Shown piece after piece: positions 20,174 to 32,772 of a DNA stretch of 64,000 nt (positions within the stretch are counted from its first letter, which is position 1; every line of letters starts with the position of its first letter). The DNA comes from Gordionus sp. m RMFG-2023 (lineage: Eukaryota; Nematomorpha; Gordioida; Chordodea; Parachordodidae), in contig NC_088776.1 of the NCBI RefSeq assembly GCF_954871325.1, positions 38,860,508 through 38,924,507 of the forward strand, read 5' to 3'. The notes beneath the pieces are model-generated. The model was not told the origin of the DNA, ran no database searches, and saw only the letters and a program-made list of their open reading frames with translations. The translations under genes were made by a program, and so were the position numbers.

Positions 20174-22580
20174 CAGGGTCGTTGCTAGCCTTTACAATCT
20201 CAGGGACTCAACTAAAAATATTTTTATGGGGGCTTTGCCCCCATTCCCACCATTTGCGGCGAGCCTTCGGCCGGGTTTATATTAATATATTATACTTTTT
20301 AAAAATTTGCTAACTCTGAATAATTATTCTATTTCATATTTTGTTATTTTTTATATTATGCATACAAAATAAACTAGCATATAAATAACAATATAATACA
20401 TTTCTAAAAAAATTATTTTTTAATATAAAATCTATTTATTACAGTATAAAATATTTTCGATGGCTGATATAAATTTTGCGTCTAAAGAATTACAAGTGAT
20501 AAAAAAGGTTAATTAATTCATACATATGCCTCTGGTTTTTAAAAACTACATATTATAAAATTAGCAACTTATATTGCCAAAAGGTCAAGAAACTAATATA
20601 ACACTCTGTTACCATTTTTGGACAATGTTTTATAGAATGGACTAATAAGGAAAAATTTATAGGCCTAACCAAATCAACATTTCTTGGAGAAGAGAATATA
20701 AACGACAAATCCAAATCATAAAATTATATGGTGGTTAGAGCTTCCTCTTAAATGACATGATGAAAGCTAGATAAGTAATTGAGAAAAAAATTGTGAGATA
20801 TTAAATTTCTAAAAAATTATCTTCCATTTTTAATGATATATAAAAAACTACACAGTTGACCATTATTGCTTATAAATATGCAATCATATGCTCTCAGCAG
20901 CTGTAACAATTGTCACAATTGAGAGTTGTCATATTGAGAAAAGTTGGAACCTAAAAAAATAAAAATCTGATTAAATACTCAAATCTGCTACTAAATTTTT
21001 ATTCAATAAATAACTATAATCAAATACAAAGGAAAACATAATCAAAATAAAGAAAATTAAAATTAATATAAGAAAAATAAAAGTAAAAAATTAAAAAGTA
21101 AAAATTAAAATCTAAGTTATACAAAAAATAATCATTTTTCGCATCATAATTTCTCCATTATATATCCTTTTTCTTTAATCAACATTTACATAGTCTCAAT
21201 TTGCATCTAGATTTATTTCTTTTTCTTGAGTAGATTTGAATATCTCTCAGCTACGTAATTTTGTTTAAAAGTAATTTGCTTATCTTTCGTTTTTCTTAAT
21301 CTAGTAAATTTGAATATTACCACAATTACAACAATAATAATCATAAATCACATAGCCACACAAATAATAGATGCTTGTTAATTTGCAGTCATAGCCATGA
21401 CACTCACTATATTAACTTATATCAGAATTTATTATGCTAGATAAATTGATAAAACAAAAACACTAAAAATTTTTATAAGAAATTATGCAAATGTACTACT
21501 GAAGCCTTAAGTTATTTACAAAGCAGGGATGCCATATTAGAAATGAAACATTTTGTAACTATAAAATAAGAACCAGTGATATGATATGATAAAAGAAATT
21601 AATTAAGATTTTATATATTTTTGTCCTACCACCTCTAGTTAGTATATTATATCTTAAAATAGTAGTAGTTTGTAATAATATCAAAAATATACTATTAATA
21701 AAAATTTAACTAAAAACTGTTTTTCAAATAAGAAAAAAATAGCTTTCCTAAAAACACGTAAAAAAGAGAAGAAAAGTTATCTAATTTATTACATCCATTC
21801 TGGGATAAATAATAAGATATTTATTTTTTAAAATATTTCTAAATAAATAGATGGCGTTAAATATTTAAAGGCAATTTATTACTTATATTTATTATTAAAA
21901 GCCTTTATTAGTAAAATTTATTAAAATATTAACTGTAATATATCATATAACTGTCAAATACGTCTGTAAAAATGGTATTTAACTTAATCTTTTATAACAA
22001 ATTATATCTAATAGAGGATTATAAACTATATGTTTATTTACTTTTTATATAAATAAATCTCTTATACTTATTTGGATTTGGAGCTTGAAAATAATTTTAA
22101 AAAGAGGCATGGTAATTAAATTTTAATATCAATAATATAGTTGATTAGTGATTTTGAACTCGGCTAATTACAATATTAAATTTATTAATTTTTAATTTAT
22201 ATTTATTTAATTTGGGTTATATAATAATTTAAATAATAAAAGTCAATAAAGCTTCAACTGTTAATGCTAAATTAATACTTAGTGAGTGATATTAATATTC
22301 TATTTTTAACACAGAATTTGATTGCAAGCTGACATAGTGAAAATATAATTTATAAGTATTAATCTAATCTAATAATTAAAATAGTATTCATTTAAGAATA
22401 ATTTAGATAGACTTCTTAATTTAAACTATAAAATTAAATCTATATATTACTCAACATCATTCAGTGGGCAATCGATATTAAGGAGCCATTAAAAAAAAAT
22501 TTTTTGCTTCAGGGGCTATTCAAATTTTTCAGGGGGCTCGAGCCCCTGCATCCTTACCCCCCCCCCTAGCGAGGCCACTG
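20174..22580. mobile_element. hAT-C, non-coding 2.4-kb hAT-like element
   Basis: The ends CAGGGTCGTTGCTAGCC and, reversed, CAGTGGCCTCGCTAGGGG are of the CAGNG hAT type. The flanks CCGAATAC (20166-20173) and CTGAATAC (22581-22588) match at 7 of 8 bases. Removing it restores continuity of the hAT-B right arm (GAATACTTTTTG matching the inverted CAAAAAGTATT at 19230). Subterminal GGGGCTTTGCCCCC and GGGGCTCGAGCCCC are local palindromes. The interior is AT-rich with no transposase recognised. Confidence 0.8.
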
Positions 22581-23258
22581 CTGAATACTTTTTGGGCACA
22601 TTATATATTTGGTAAGTATTGAATTAGTTCCTTCAATATAGGATTATACTGTAAATTATTTATCATATTTGGGCCATGGTAATGTTAATTCATCAATCAG
22701 ATGTGATGATGAATTAATAACCATCCTTATGCTAATCTATTAAATTTAAATATAAACAATAAATTAATAAACGATAATGGCGTGTTAAAAAAAAATAGAA
22801 ATGTGAGAAAGGAAAAACTGCTGATTAAAAAATATAAGACTTTGTTCTTAAAAAATTGGAATTAATATTAAATTTTTCAAATAAATAAAAATATAAAGTG
22901 TTTTTAAAATTAAACGAACGGTAAATTGGAACGCTTTAGTCAAAAAAAGGGCCTTCACGTTCAAAATTCGTCAAAAATGAAAGGAACGCCGTTCATCATT
23001 TTTTTCAAAAAAACAAACTTCGACAACAGTAAGTAAAATCAATCTATAATATTAATCTTAAAATATTTTTTAAATTCATTGTCATTCAATAACTAATGTT
23101 TTGCTCTCCGTGGCAAAGTTCTATTCATATTAAACATTATCATTTTCTGTAATATTTTTTAATCAATTTTTTTGTTGTTGAGATCTTCAATCTATTATTT
23201 TGGCAAGAACCCCAAATCAACTCATTTCTTTCTGAAGATAAAGTAGAACTAGGGATTA

Positions 23259-23624
23259 TTAATATAATGCTCTTCTCTTAATAAACATGGTAGACAAAGT
23301 CCATTCCACTTTGAGATATGAATCTGTTTGTTTTATATTGAAGTATTGACATAATTTGCTATTAAACACACCTCTTTTATCTCTGTTTATGATGTCATTT
23401 GAAATATTTTGATCATCATTTATATTAAATACATCATTAAATACACTATTAGTAATAAGTTCCCCTTGATATTGGGGATCCAATAAATAGCAGCATTGTG
23501 ATAACATGTGTTTATTTATTTTTAATTTTTTTAAACATTTTAATAATAATTTTTTCTTTAGATTTTTTAGAGTATTTGACCATATTTGACCATATTTGAC
23601 CAAATCTAATACTCCTCCGGTCAA
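23259..23624 (-). pseudogene. hAT-A transposase scrap (copy 2)
   Basis: The minus-strand frame has YLLDPQYQGE, DDQNISNDIINRDKRGVFN and LCQYFNIKQTDSYLKVEWTL, colinear with the scrap in copy 1 (FLCPQYQEE, DDQNILSDIINF). The start of this frame is end-repeat sequence, not transposase. Only the segment around the hAT LLDPRY motif survives. The BED finger and catalytic domain are absent. Confidence 0.65.
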
Positions 23625-23675
23625 TTGACTGAATTTGACTAGTCAATTGACCGACTTACCAATCCTGGTTTAAAA

Positions 23676-24567
23676 CACTGAAACTTTTATTCATGACCCA
23701 TCCACTCCTTTAAAATTCATGTCCATTCGCAGCTGATGCCCAATTTTTTTTATCCGAACTCTCCCATTCATAAAAATAAATATTTTAATCATCACGCCCT
23801 AAAAATTTAAGAAATTTTTAAATCATTATTATTAATATTTTTACACATCTTTAAATTTATTTTGAAGTTTTTATTATTCATTTATTATAATTCTCCCTTT
23901 TTAACCCATTACACAAATAAGAAAATCATCTTATTATATTTTTGCAACAATTTAGAATTCGCCACTCAAGTCACATCTCTAACTTAACATTTTTATTAAA
24001 AAAAGATGCTGATATTTATTTTAGTTGCATTCATCTTACTTCTAGTAAAACATTATTGGCTACAGAAATTATCGATCACTGGATGCTGACCTAGATGACG
24101 CTGAGAATATTTTTGTAGCTGATTTTTTTGAAAACAAGAAAGGATTTTAAATTAACAAAATTCGAAAACCTTAATGAATAAAGATATAAGCTTTCAAACT
24201 TCAAACCATTATATAAAATTTTGAAAAATTTAATATAAATTTTTTTTTATAAATTTTGAGAATGAAATCACATCTTGGGCATAGTCATAGGTAGTTTCTG
24301 GAGGAAAACTAGATTGTTATGAAATGTATATTAAAATAGGTTTCGTTATCAAGGATTTTTAAATTTTTGTGTTTTACACAAAATTTCTATCCACCCAAAC
24401 ACGCCCATTAATTTTTTTTAATGGATAAATAGTCATCAAATCATGTGCATATCATTATATTGGATATTAATATTAACAAAATCCCAGATCTCTCTAAACT
24501 TTAAATTTTATCTTTTGTCCTCAAAATCGAGTAAAACTGTATAACCCCTCCATTAACACTTAGTTAC
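23676..24567. other. AT-rich stretch with no gene seen
   Basis: No bounded element, exon or RNA gene was recognised. The first part (23690-23780) is slightly less AT-rich, without a usable frame. Confidence 0.5.
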
Positions 24568-24667
24568 TTGTCGGTATAGTTATTAAAAGACACTTTTAAA
24601 ATGTATCTAGATACAGATATATGAACCAAGAATGGATCTACACGTATCTAGATACAGAATTGCTTAA

Positions 24668-24765
24668 CTTTTGATTCTATTGTTAAATTCAAATTTCAAA
24701 GTAAGTTAAAAAATTTAGGATTCCATTGTTAAATTCAAATTTCAAAGTGAGCTAAAAAATTTATT
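24668..24765. repeat. Two-copy 48-bp tandem repeat
   Basis: ATTGTTAAATTCAAATTTCA followed by AAGT.AG.TAAAAAATTTA occurs twice in a row with few differences. Confidence 0.8.
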
Positions 24766-24993
24766 TAGTTGATAACAGATCTATATACAAATATATAATT
24801 AAAATAATGATTATTAGATTTTAATTATTCATATACAAAGTATATAATTAAATGATTATAAATATTCTTATATTTTAATAATCAAATATTCATTTTTACC
24901 ATTTATACACCCCTGTTTATTTGTAAAGATATTTTTAGCCTTATTTAATTCCGAAAGAGTGATTGTAATAATTAATGTATTTTATTTATTTTT

Positions 24994-26651
24994 AAATTTT
25001 ATAATTGAATATCTTGCGCAACTTACCCATAGGTACCCTCAAAATTTTTTGGATTTGCTGTTGATAAACTTAGTTATTTAATTCTAAAATTAGCTAAAAC
25101 GGTCGAAACAAGATCTAGTAAGTCGATGGTAGAACAAGCTTCCAAGCTGAATTAGAAGTAGTCCGAAACACGGTGAACGAAGGATTTCAAAGCACTGGTA
25201 ACGATATCACTAACATCAACACCAAGCTTGAGACCACAACGCGACAATTATCGGAACTGATAGCCATGTTTCAAAATCAGAGAAGCCAGAAAACGCCTAG
25301 TTTGGACACTACAGTTGTTCCCTCCCCGCTGCTGAATAGATCGCTCTCGGAAAACCCCTTCTTAGACACAGAACAAAAACCGTCAACTAGTAGGGAACCG
25401 AAAAATTTCTTCGCCCCTGAAATAGAGGATATTCCATGCCTTGATCTGACCAAGGAATCCACGGAGTTTATTCTTTCAGAGGTGGAGATCCGCACCTTGA
25501 ACATCATGGCAGAAACAGAAAAAATAAACTCATCAGAAGCTAAGCACTTCCTCAATGTCATATGTCTAGCGGAACGCATGCCAGGTAAACTTAAAGGGCG
25601 TGACCTATTCGAATTACCATCGTTAAAAATATACGTTAGAGAGATCTCCCGCTCATCAATGGAATACTTAAGGGATGTCACCGCAAAAGCCCAAACCTAC
25701 GCAAAATTAGCCGCTTGGGGGTGAGACCAAATTAAGTATGAATCGCAAAAAAACTTATGCAAATTCGTCGGGTCATTCACCTTCGACGAAGACCCGGACT
25801 ACCCTCCCCACATCAACCAAAAGGGACTATTAGCGATATGGGTCGGCTGTAAATATGGGTTAAATAAATATGAATCAGTACCTTCTATTGCCACAGACAG
25901 CCAAGTAGCATACACGATCATCAAGAAGGGCTGTTCCCGATCTCTGGCTTGTGAAGTCCTGGTCACAAAATTAATGCTATCCATCGGATTTCGCCAGTTC
26001 TTGCACTTGGCAAGGAACCTTACATGGATTGCCTCTGAGGAGAATCAGGGGGAGCACCCCAGCAGGGAATAGGTGCTAGACGAGGCGGCGAATAATATAC
26101 TACACGATGTGGAGGTTTTGCCCCCAATCGATCAAGCATTACCGTAGATGAGGGCCTCCACACCTCACAGAGTGGAAGAGGAGCCCGACGTCCCGAACGT
26201 CTCGCCGCTAGAGGAGATGCTTATCGAATTCGATCCGGCGATTTTTGATGAAACGTTGGATCTCTCAGGGAAAGGACACCATGAGCGCAGGAGAGCTTTT
26301 AGACAACGAAGAACATGCCAGCCCTGAGGAACGTCCGCTCCCACCCCTACAATAACACCATATTACTAATATTATAAAACATAATGTTTGCCATATAATT
26401 ATTAACCATATTTAACTAATAAATAAATCTTAACGACGATAATCTCTAAATAGAGTGGAGAGATATCGAAAGAAATCCTCATAAACTTCCAGTGATCGGG
26501 AAAACTTATTGAGGGCTCCCCCCTCTCACCCCTAAGGGAGAAATAAGGTTAGGCCTATAAATAGGCTGCGCAAAATTATTTTACTTTTTACCAAATTTTA
26601 TAATTAAATATCTTGCGCAAATTACCCTTAGAGAGTACCCTCAAAAATTTT
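24994..26651 (+). mobile_element. Retroelement fossil with RNase H-like region
   Basis: Short direct repeats (24994-25050 and 26593-26651, sharing ATATCTTGCGCAA and TACCCTCAAAA) bound a distinctly GC-richer stretch. Its first part, 25173-25724, is a gag-position protein of unknown family with a coiled-coil-like N-terminus (ITNINTKLETTTRQLSELIA). Its second part, about 25740-26080, has TDSQVAYTIIKKGCSRS and WIASEENQGEHPSRE, which recall the RNase H domain of DIRS/Ngaro or LTR elements. No reverse transcriptase, integrase or tyrosine recombinase was seen, so it is a broken, internally deleted copy. The age cannot be read because the terminal repeats are short. Confidence 0.6.
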
Positions 26652-26990
26652 CCGATCCCCAGCGCCATGATTTTACAATTGTTAAAATATCGCTATTGTT
26701 GTTTACCTTTTTATATGTATTTTTAACAATGATAATTGTTTTTACATACTCGTTTTATGAATTTATAGATATATAACAAGTAATAAAGAGAATTAGAATG
26801 GCCTGGCACGGCCTCAGGGTCACCTTGTGTACTGAAGGGCCCTGCAAATTTTTTTTTTAATCAATATTTATATCATCTAAAAGGTGCTCAAATTTTTTTT
26901 ATATTATATTTTGATTACTTTTCAGAGATTGTTTAGAAATATTGATTAAAAATATGATGATATATATTTTTTAAATTAATATTTATATAA

Positions 26991-27021
<31 letters not shown>

Positions 27022-27290
27022 ATAAATTTAAATAAAAGAAATTATAAAATAAAATTTAACATGTCGTCATCCATTTCCTAAAAAATATTTGTCTTGCTTG
27101 TTTTATAATGAAATGAACTCTGGCATATTACTAAAAAAATTTAACAATAATATTTTAAAAAAGAAAAATATTACATCAAATGTGTCTAAAATTAGATATA
27201 GATACCTCTAAAATAGTATCGCTATACAGATACCTTTATAAGTTTATCCAGATACAGATGCCACATTTTTAAACTAGGCTTGCCAGGTCT

Positions 27291-29453
27291 TATCACATAT
27301 CTAATTTCGGTGAAATTAAGCAAAATTTTAATATTGTTTTGACTCTAGACTCCTTAGATAAAATAATGCTTATGAATGTTTCGCAGACCTAAGGTATTTG
27401 TTTATATTTAATGATTTTTACCCGTATTATATTTTCTGCCTCGTGTTTTTTTTTCTTTGGGTTTTCTGAGACTTTTTTACCTGTGTTAGTTTTTCTTATT
27501 ACGTTAATTAATATCATTTGATATAATAAATATTATATAATAAGCATTTAACAATAATTATTATTTTTATTTTTATTTTCATTTAAATTATGTTTTTAAA
27601 TAAATCATAATTATTTTTTAAAAAATGATAATTATTTATTAATTAATTGCAAATGCAATATGTTACTTATCCGATGTGAATTTTAACAATAAGTAGTTAT
27701 TTTTCAAAAGTATCGTTAACAACGCACACTAATTATAATATACTAAATAATTATTTGGCTCATAATTATTTAATTATATTTTATTTTCATATGTAATTAT
27801 CAAATATTTTGTATAAAGTTTTATTTTTACAAATAAATTTATGCTTGTTATAGTTATACAATAGAAATTGAATTTGACAAAAGAGGGCAACAGCATGTAA
27901 AATATTAGATATTTTTAAAACTAATAACACTATAATTTATGGACAAAAAATCGATATCTCCAATGAAATTCCTTTATAACTATCTTCACCCTAAATATCA
28001 AAAAAAAAATATATTGTCCGGATTTATGTGAATATATTAAAAATATTTTTATTAAATGGTAATATTTTATAAAAAATGAAATTATATTTACTTATACACC
28101 TATAAATATTAGATCACATTAATGAATTATATATCGTAAAAATATGTGTAGGGTTAGAGAACCTAAAATTCTTAGAGAAAAAAATAGGAAGTTGTATACT
28201 CACTTTCTTGACAAGCGCAAATGTAAAAAGCATTTTTTTGCCAATTGCTAAATTCGCTCGTTTGCACAGTCTCACAATTATTTATAAAGCAAGTGGCGGG
28301 TGCTATTAAATATATAGAATACATAAATGGATAATTATACCTAAGGATTGGGCAATCGATATTTCGCTGATAACCACAGATGAAGAGTTGACATTTATTT
28401 TTACTTATTATTTATGGTAGACATATACATGTATAAATTTTTTTATTGTAAAAAAAAATTACCGAAATTACAAGCGCAAATCAAGAAACAACTAGTAATT
28501 TTGTTTAGTATTTTCTGTACCTCTAGCAGGTAACTACCACTTATATCACAGGTAGCAGAGCAATTGAAAGGACCACACAATGTATTCTCTAAATATATCG
28601 ATTCAAAATAAATATTGAACTTTTTTTATATATATACTGACCATGATGTAATATAGTGAGCAAATTCGGTTGAGTCTTTTTTGTGGAACCTTAAAATAAA
28701 TTTAAAAATCTTTTTTATCCTTACTTATGTTATTGGTTACTTGATGGATGCATTAATTTTTCACGAAAAGGTTCTGTGAATTATTAATTAAATGGAAATA
28801 ATATATATGAATAAAAATAATAAAATATTCAATTCTATATTTTTTTCTGCAAACATCCCGTTAGTAAATTATTTCCGTTTGAGAATCATATTTGGATCCA
28901 AAAAAATCTTATTTTACAAAATATTGTACGGTTCTAATATTTTAATATATCTGACCCCTTTGAGAATCGTTGTAAACGGTTATACTTTTTACGTGCCACT
29001 TTTAGTTCTTCGATTTAAGAATCGAATAATTTATTAATTCTAACTGTATTCGGGGATATCGATTTGAATATATTATTCGTATATTATTTTTGATTTCATT
29101 CATATAGACATTATCTTAAACGGATGATGTTCAATTCAAATATTATTCTAATAATTAACTTTTAAGATTATGGTCCAACTGAAAAAATTGCCATAACACC
29201 AGCTGACCTTATTTAAATAATCTTCCATTTAGAATTGCATGATCTGTTAAATTTGACAGGTTATTAATAAAAATAATTAAATTTTAATATATCTTAACCA
29301 TAACCAAGCAAAAGGGGGAGGGGATTAAATATTTTTTTTAGAATTATTCTAGGAGTTATTTTAAGATTTTAAGTTTCAGAAATTTATTAGGGATAGTGAC
29401 TAAAATACTACAAATTATCTAATACGCAAATTGAATTATAAATTAATATAAAT
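27291..29453. other. AT-rich stretch with no gene seen
   Basis: Very AT-rich sequence. The hydrophobic open frame at 28792-29037 is what such composition yields by chance. No element ends were recognised. Confidence 0.5.
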
Positions 29454-31033
29454 TAGTGCTGTGAAGTAACGTGTTGGAAGAAAAGGAACGCCATTCGTTA
29501 CCTTTATCTAAAGGCAACTAGTAACGGTAACGCGTTTCTTTTTTTGAGTAACGATAACGCAAAACGTTACTTTACTCGTTACTTCATATTTTTTCTTAAA
29601 AAATATCAATAAAAAGAAAAACATATTTTATTGTATTATAAAATTACTTTTATTTATTTTTTAATTCTTAATATTAATAATTTAAGCCGAGTTTTAATTC
29701 ATATCAACCACTTCTGTCCATTATAAAACTATTTCAATTACATTTTCTAAATGTAAGCTTTTGTGGAATAAACATGGGCAATCTTCTAACTGTGCAGCCA
29801 TTTTTAAGGAAAATATGGGAAGATATTTGATTAAACCTGTTATAACAAGAGGGAATTCTTTCGATAACTCTGTAAAATTAATAAATAGTCTTATTAAGGT
29901 GAATTACCAAAAATTTGATGAATCTTGCGACAAATATGGATTACAGAGATTTTCAGATAACGACAAGTCGTTCATAGATGAATATTGTATGGTTAGTGTT
30001 AATTATAATATGATATATATTATTTTATAGGTTATGGAACCGATAGCTACGGCAGAGAGCGAAGAAAATATGCATTTGGGATATCTCGCTCCCACTATAA
30101 CCATTTTAATATTAAAACTTAAAAAATTGGCTTTAAATAATTTTAAGTTTTGTAAGCCGCTTATTGATTCAATCCTGGAAAAGCCATAGATAAAAGGTAT
30201 TCAGTTCAAATATTGCTTATAATTTATATTTTGACTATCATATTTTCAATAGATTCAAACATATCTATGATGATGAATATATATTATCGGCAATAATTCA
30301 CCCACTATTTAAATTGGATTGGCCCTGGATAAAATTAGAGGTCAATAAAGGAAGAATGCTGGAACTTATTTCCAGTTTGAGAAAATATATTGATAAAGAA
30401 AGAACAAGCTTGATTCCTTTATCCAACACACACACTAGAATATTTTCAGATAAAGATAAATTTTTTTTGATGAGGAAATGAATGATATCTGTGAAGATGA
30501 TCTTTCAAGCTTTTTTCAAAATAAAGATATTTCCTTATCCCCGAATTGAAATTTTTGTTTATTAAATATAACACCACTCTCCCATCCTCTGCGCCAATTG
30601 AACGTATGTTTAGCACGGCGAAAGCTGTGTTGAGTACTAAGCGCTCATGTTTTTCTGATCAAAATTTTGAAAATCAATTGTTAAAAATAAATAAAAAATT
30701 GTTACATAAAGATGTTATCTTATAATATATTATTTTTGTATAATTTTATTCATAATTATATATGAAAATTTTATTATAAAAAGATCTTATTTTATATGTT
30801 CTTTTTGTATAGTTTTATTTTATTATATATTATCGGAAAAAAATAAATATTCTTTTGCATTATAAATAACATTTAATTTTTTTAAGTAACGAGTAGCCCG
30901 TTACTTTTTTGAAAAGTCGGCAACGCGCGTTCCTTTTGTAAAATGGTAACGAGTAAGGGTAACGCGTTCCATTTTTCAGATGTAACGAGTAACGGTAATG
31001 CGTATCTTTTTTGTAGTAACGTTTACAGCACTA
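29454..31033 (+). mobile_element. hAT family B relative, deleted copy
   Basis: A perfect 8-bp duplication ATATAAAT (29446-29453 and 31034-31041) brackets ends TAGTGCTGTGAAGTAACG and, reversed, TAGTGCTGTAAACGTTAC. Both subterminal regions repeat AACGCGTTCC and GTAACGAGTAACGG motifs. At 1580 bp it carries only the C-terminal half of a transposase. Its ends differ from the copies at 18339 and 36460 (GTAACG rather than GAACGCG), so it is a sister subfamily. Confidence 0.9.
29740..30725 (+). pseudogene. hAT-B transposase, C-terminal half
   Basis: hAT transposases are RNase H-fold enzymes with a C-terminal dimerisation region. The first piece (29761-30030) has GQSSNC and ITRGNSFDNSVKLINSLIKV, matching the family's TRWNS motif with Trp replaced by Gly. 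After an apparent intron come VMEPIATAESEENMHLGYLA, PTITILILKLKKLA, then HPLFKLDWPWIKLEV (the hAT HP.FKL motif). The end is LPSSAPIERMFSTAKAVLST, the ERxFS dimerisation signature, with a final stop near 30724. In-frame stops, for example after KPLIDSILEKP, and frame changes break it. The BED finger and the first catalytic Asp are missing. Confidence 0.8.
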
Positions 31034-31041
31034 ATATAAAT

Positions 31042-32764
31042 AAATTGCCCCCAAATTATAATATAAAAATAAATTGAAATCCATACATAAGCGTAACCAA
31101 GGGAAGGGGCATTTCCCCCATCCTCCTTTGGAAATTTGCCTTCGTAAATATCATTTTAAGCTAATAAAGATCCCTCCTTCCCCAAAAATGTATGAAATTA
31201 CAAGATATCATTATAAATAATAATTTGAAAGAAATATAAGTAAAGGTTAATTTTAAAATAATAATTACAATTAAAAAATTTTGGAAAATAAAAAAGCGAA
31301 AAACAAAATTATTTAAAAAAAATATACCATACCCAAAGGCTTGCAATAAAATTTTTCGCTTCTCAAAGAAAGAAATTAACCTAATAGTGACCCCCCCCCC
31401 CCCCATTTAGCATATATCATTTATAAAAAATTAATGCCATTATTTATCTGTTTAAAAAAATAAGAAATTTGCGATTTAAATAATTAAACTAGAAAATCAC
31501 TTCCCATTCTACTTTTACTTACATAATGTTAAATCATAGAATAAAAATAATTAAAAGCAAAGCGTAATACCTTTCACAATAGTGGTAGAAATTAAAATAG
31601 TTACAAACTACAAAATGCATATGAAATATATTCGAATAATTTTTTTACTATCCAGAAAATATTCATGAATTTTAGAATAAAATTTTATAAATCTAAAATT
31701 ATTCGAATTAATCGTATCCTTTTTTTTAAAAATACTATTTGAGAGCACTATCCGTTTCATAATCAGCGTCGACGGGGAGGGGAAGGGGGCTTAAGAATTT
31801 GCATATCATTTTAAGCTAATAAAAATGAATCCCCATACTTGGCCTTTACTAAGTGGATAAATAGCCTTCCAATTAAATTTATGAAAGCTTTTCTTGAATT
31901 TAAAAAATTATTAGCTATTGATTTGAACGGGTAATATAAAAAGAATGAATGACTTTTATAAAATAAAGTATTTCTAATTTTTAACTTAATTTATATATTT
32001 CACGTAATATTTAATATCATATTTGTTTATATATTATTTATAAATATTATTATAAATAAAATGAAATCATATTATTTTGCTTATACGTTAAAACCGTTTA
32101 AATGCTAAGTGTTGGAGGGAAAAAATTAGATGTTTCTGGCGTTTATGGGCATTTCGCAATCTCAAATTATTCATAAGGTTTATCGTATATTTTAAAAAAA
32201 TTCAATTTGCAACATATCTTTGACTGAGGATTAGAATGTTCCATATCATTTTTCTAACTTTACAGGAGAGAATTGTTAAAAATTTACGTGTAGTATCTTC
32301 ATTATGGAAAGATATTATAGATTCTTTTTAAGATTAAGTTTTACTATAGTGGGCAAATTACAAAGATCAAACTAATATATTGCTAAAAAAAATTATTATT
32401 TTTTTATCAGAATAGTGATATTTCAGCGTTGCTAAGAGTCTGTAACTTTTTCTGTTTTTATTAAGATGATTTTGCTCGTATTATTATTTAAGATATTTTA
32501 AGACAAAGTCATCTATATAAATCACATGACTTGATTTTTGGAATTGTGATTATTTTAAGGATATGGAACATTACATTAATATTTTATTTTAAAAATTGGG
32601 CATAAGAATTACAATGTAAATAGAAATAATTTCGAAACTAATTTTTCCCTTTTTTATTGCTGATATAAAATAATTCAACACTGAAGAGTAGATTTATCGA
32701 AAATCACATTTCACAAAAAATATTGTAAATAATTTGGTTGATTTCATTTATTTAATAGATCTTC
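31042..32764. other. Intergenic stretch with MITE-like scraps
   Basis: CATAAGCGTAACCAAGGG at 31086 resembles the left end of the element at 32773, and ATATCATTTTAAGCTAATAAA occurs at both 31149 and 31804. A run of about 15 C lies at 31389-31403. These look like ends of decayed hAT MITEs, but I could not pair them. No gene was seen. Confidence 0.4.
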
Positions 32765-32772
32765 CAGCTGTT

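Larger units (their letters stand above)
18339..23031 (-). mobile_element. hAT family B, palindromic copy
   Basis: A perfect 8-bp duplication AGTAAAAT (18331-18338 and 23032-23039) brackets ends TAGTGCTGCAAACATTT and, reversed, TACTGTTGTCGAAG. Homology with the copies at 29454 and 36460 shows the right end is the 5' end. Inside, a left arm (about 18843-19532) is an inverted copy of the right arm (19835-20173 plus 22589-22992, interrupted by hAT-C). The arms carry the BED-finger region (YIEGTNSILTKC, then CTKSIKF) and the LKLKKLVA and HPVFKLQ scraps. A dimerisation-domain scrap lies beyond the left arm near 18600-18700. The centre is a GC-rich MITE at 19533-19834. Confidence 0.85.
18211..23667 (-). 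mobile_element. hAT family A, copy 2, carrying nested elements
   Basis: The minus-strand 5' end is CAGGATTGGTAAGTCGG at 23667 and the 3' end reads TAGGGTTGTGTATTTGAC from 18211. The flanks GTTTAAAG (18203-18210) and GTTTAAAA (23668-23675) match at 7 of 8 bases. About 760 bp belongs to hAT-A itself; the rest is hAT-B (18339-23031) with its own duplication. The subterminal TCAATTGAC and ATTTGACC motifs match copy 1. Confidence 0.85.
24570..27290. mobile_element. Possible old hAT bounded by TATCTAGATAC motifs
   Basis: Left: AAAATGTATCTAGATACAGA near 24598 and GTATCTAGATACAG near 24642. Right: GATACCTCTA, ATACAGATACC and TATCCAGATACAGATG at 27200-27260. These facing motifs resemble the ends of hAT elements with GTATCTGTATC repeats. 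No target duplication or transposase was found. A retroelement fossil lies in the middle and may have split it. Confidence 0.35.

Noticed and set aside
25277-25984. Minus-strand frames at 25277-25681 and 25799-25984
   Set aside because: They are shadows of the GC-richer plus-strand retroelement region, which carries the recognisable motifs.
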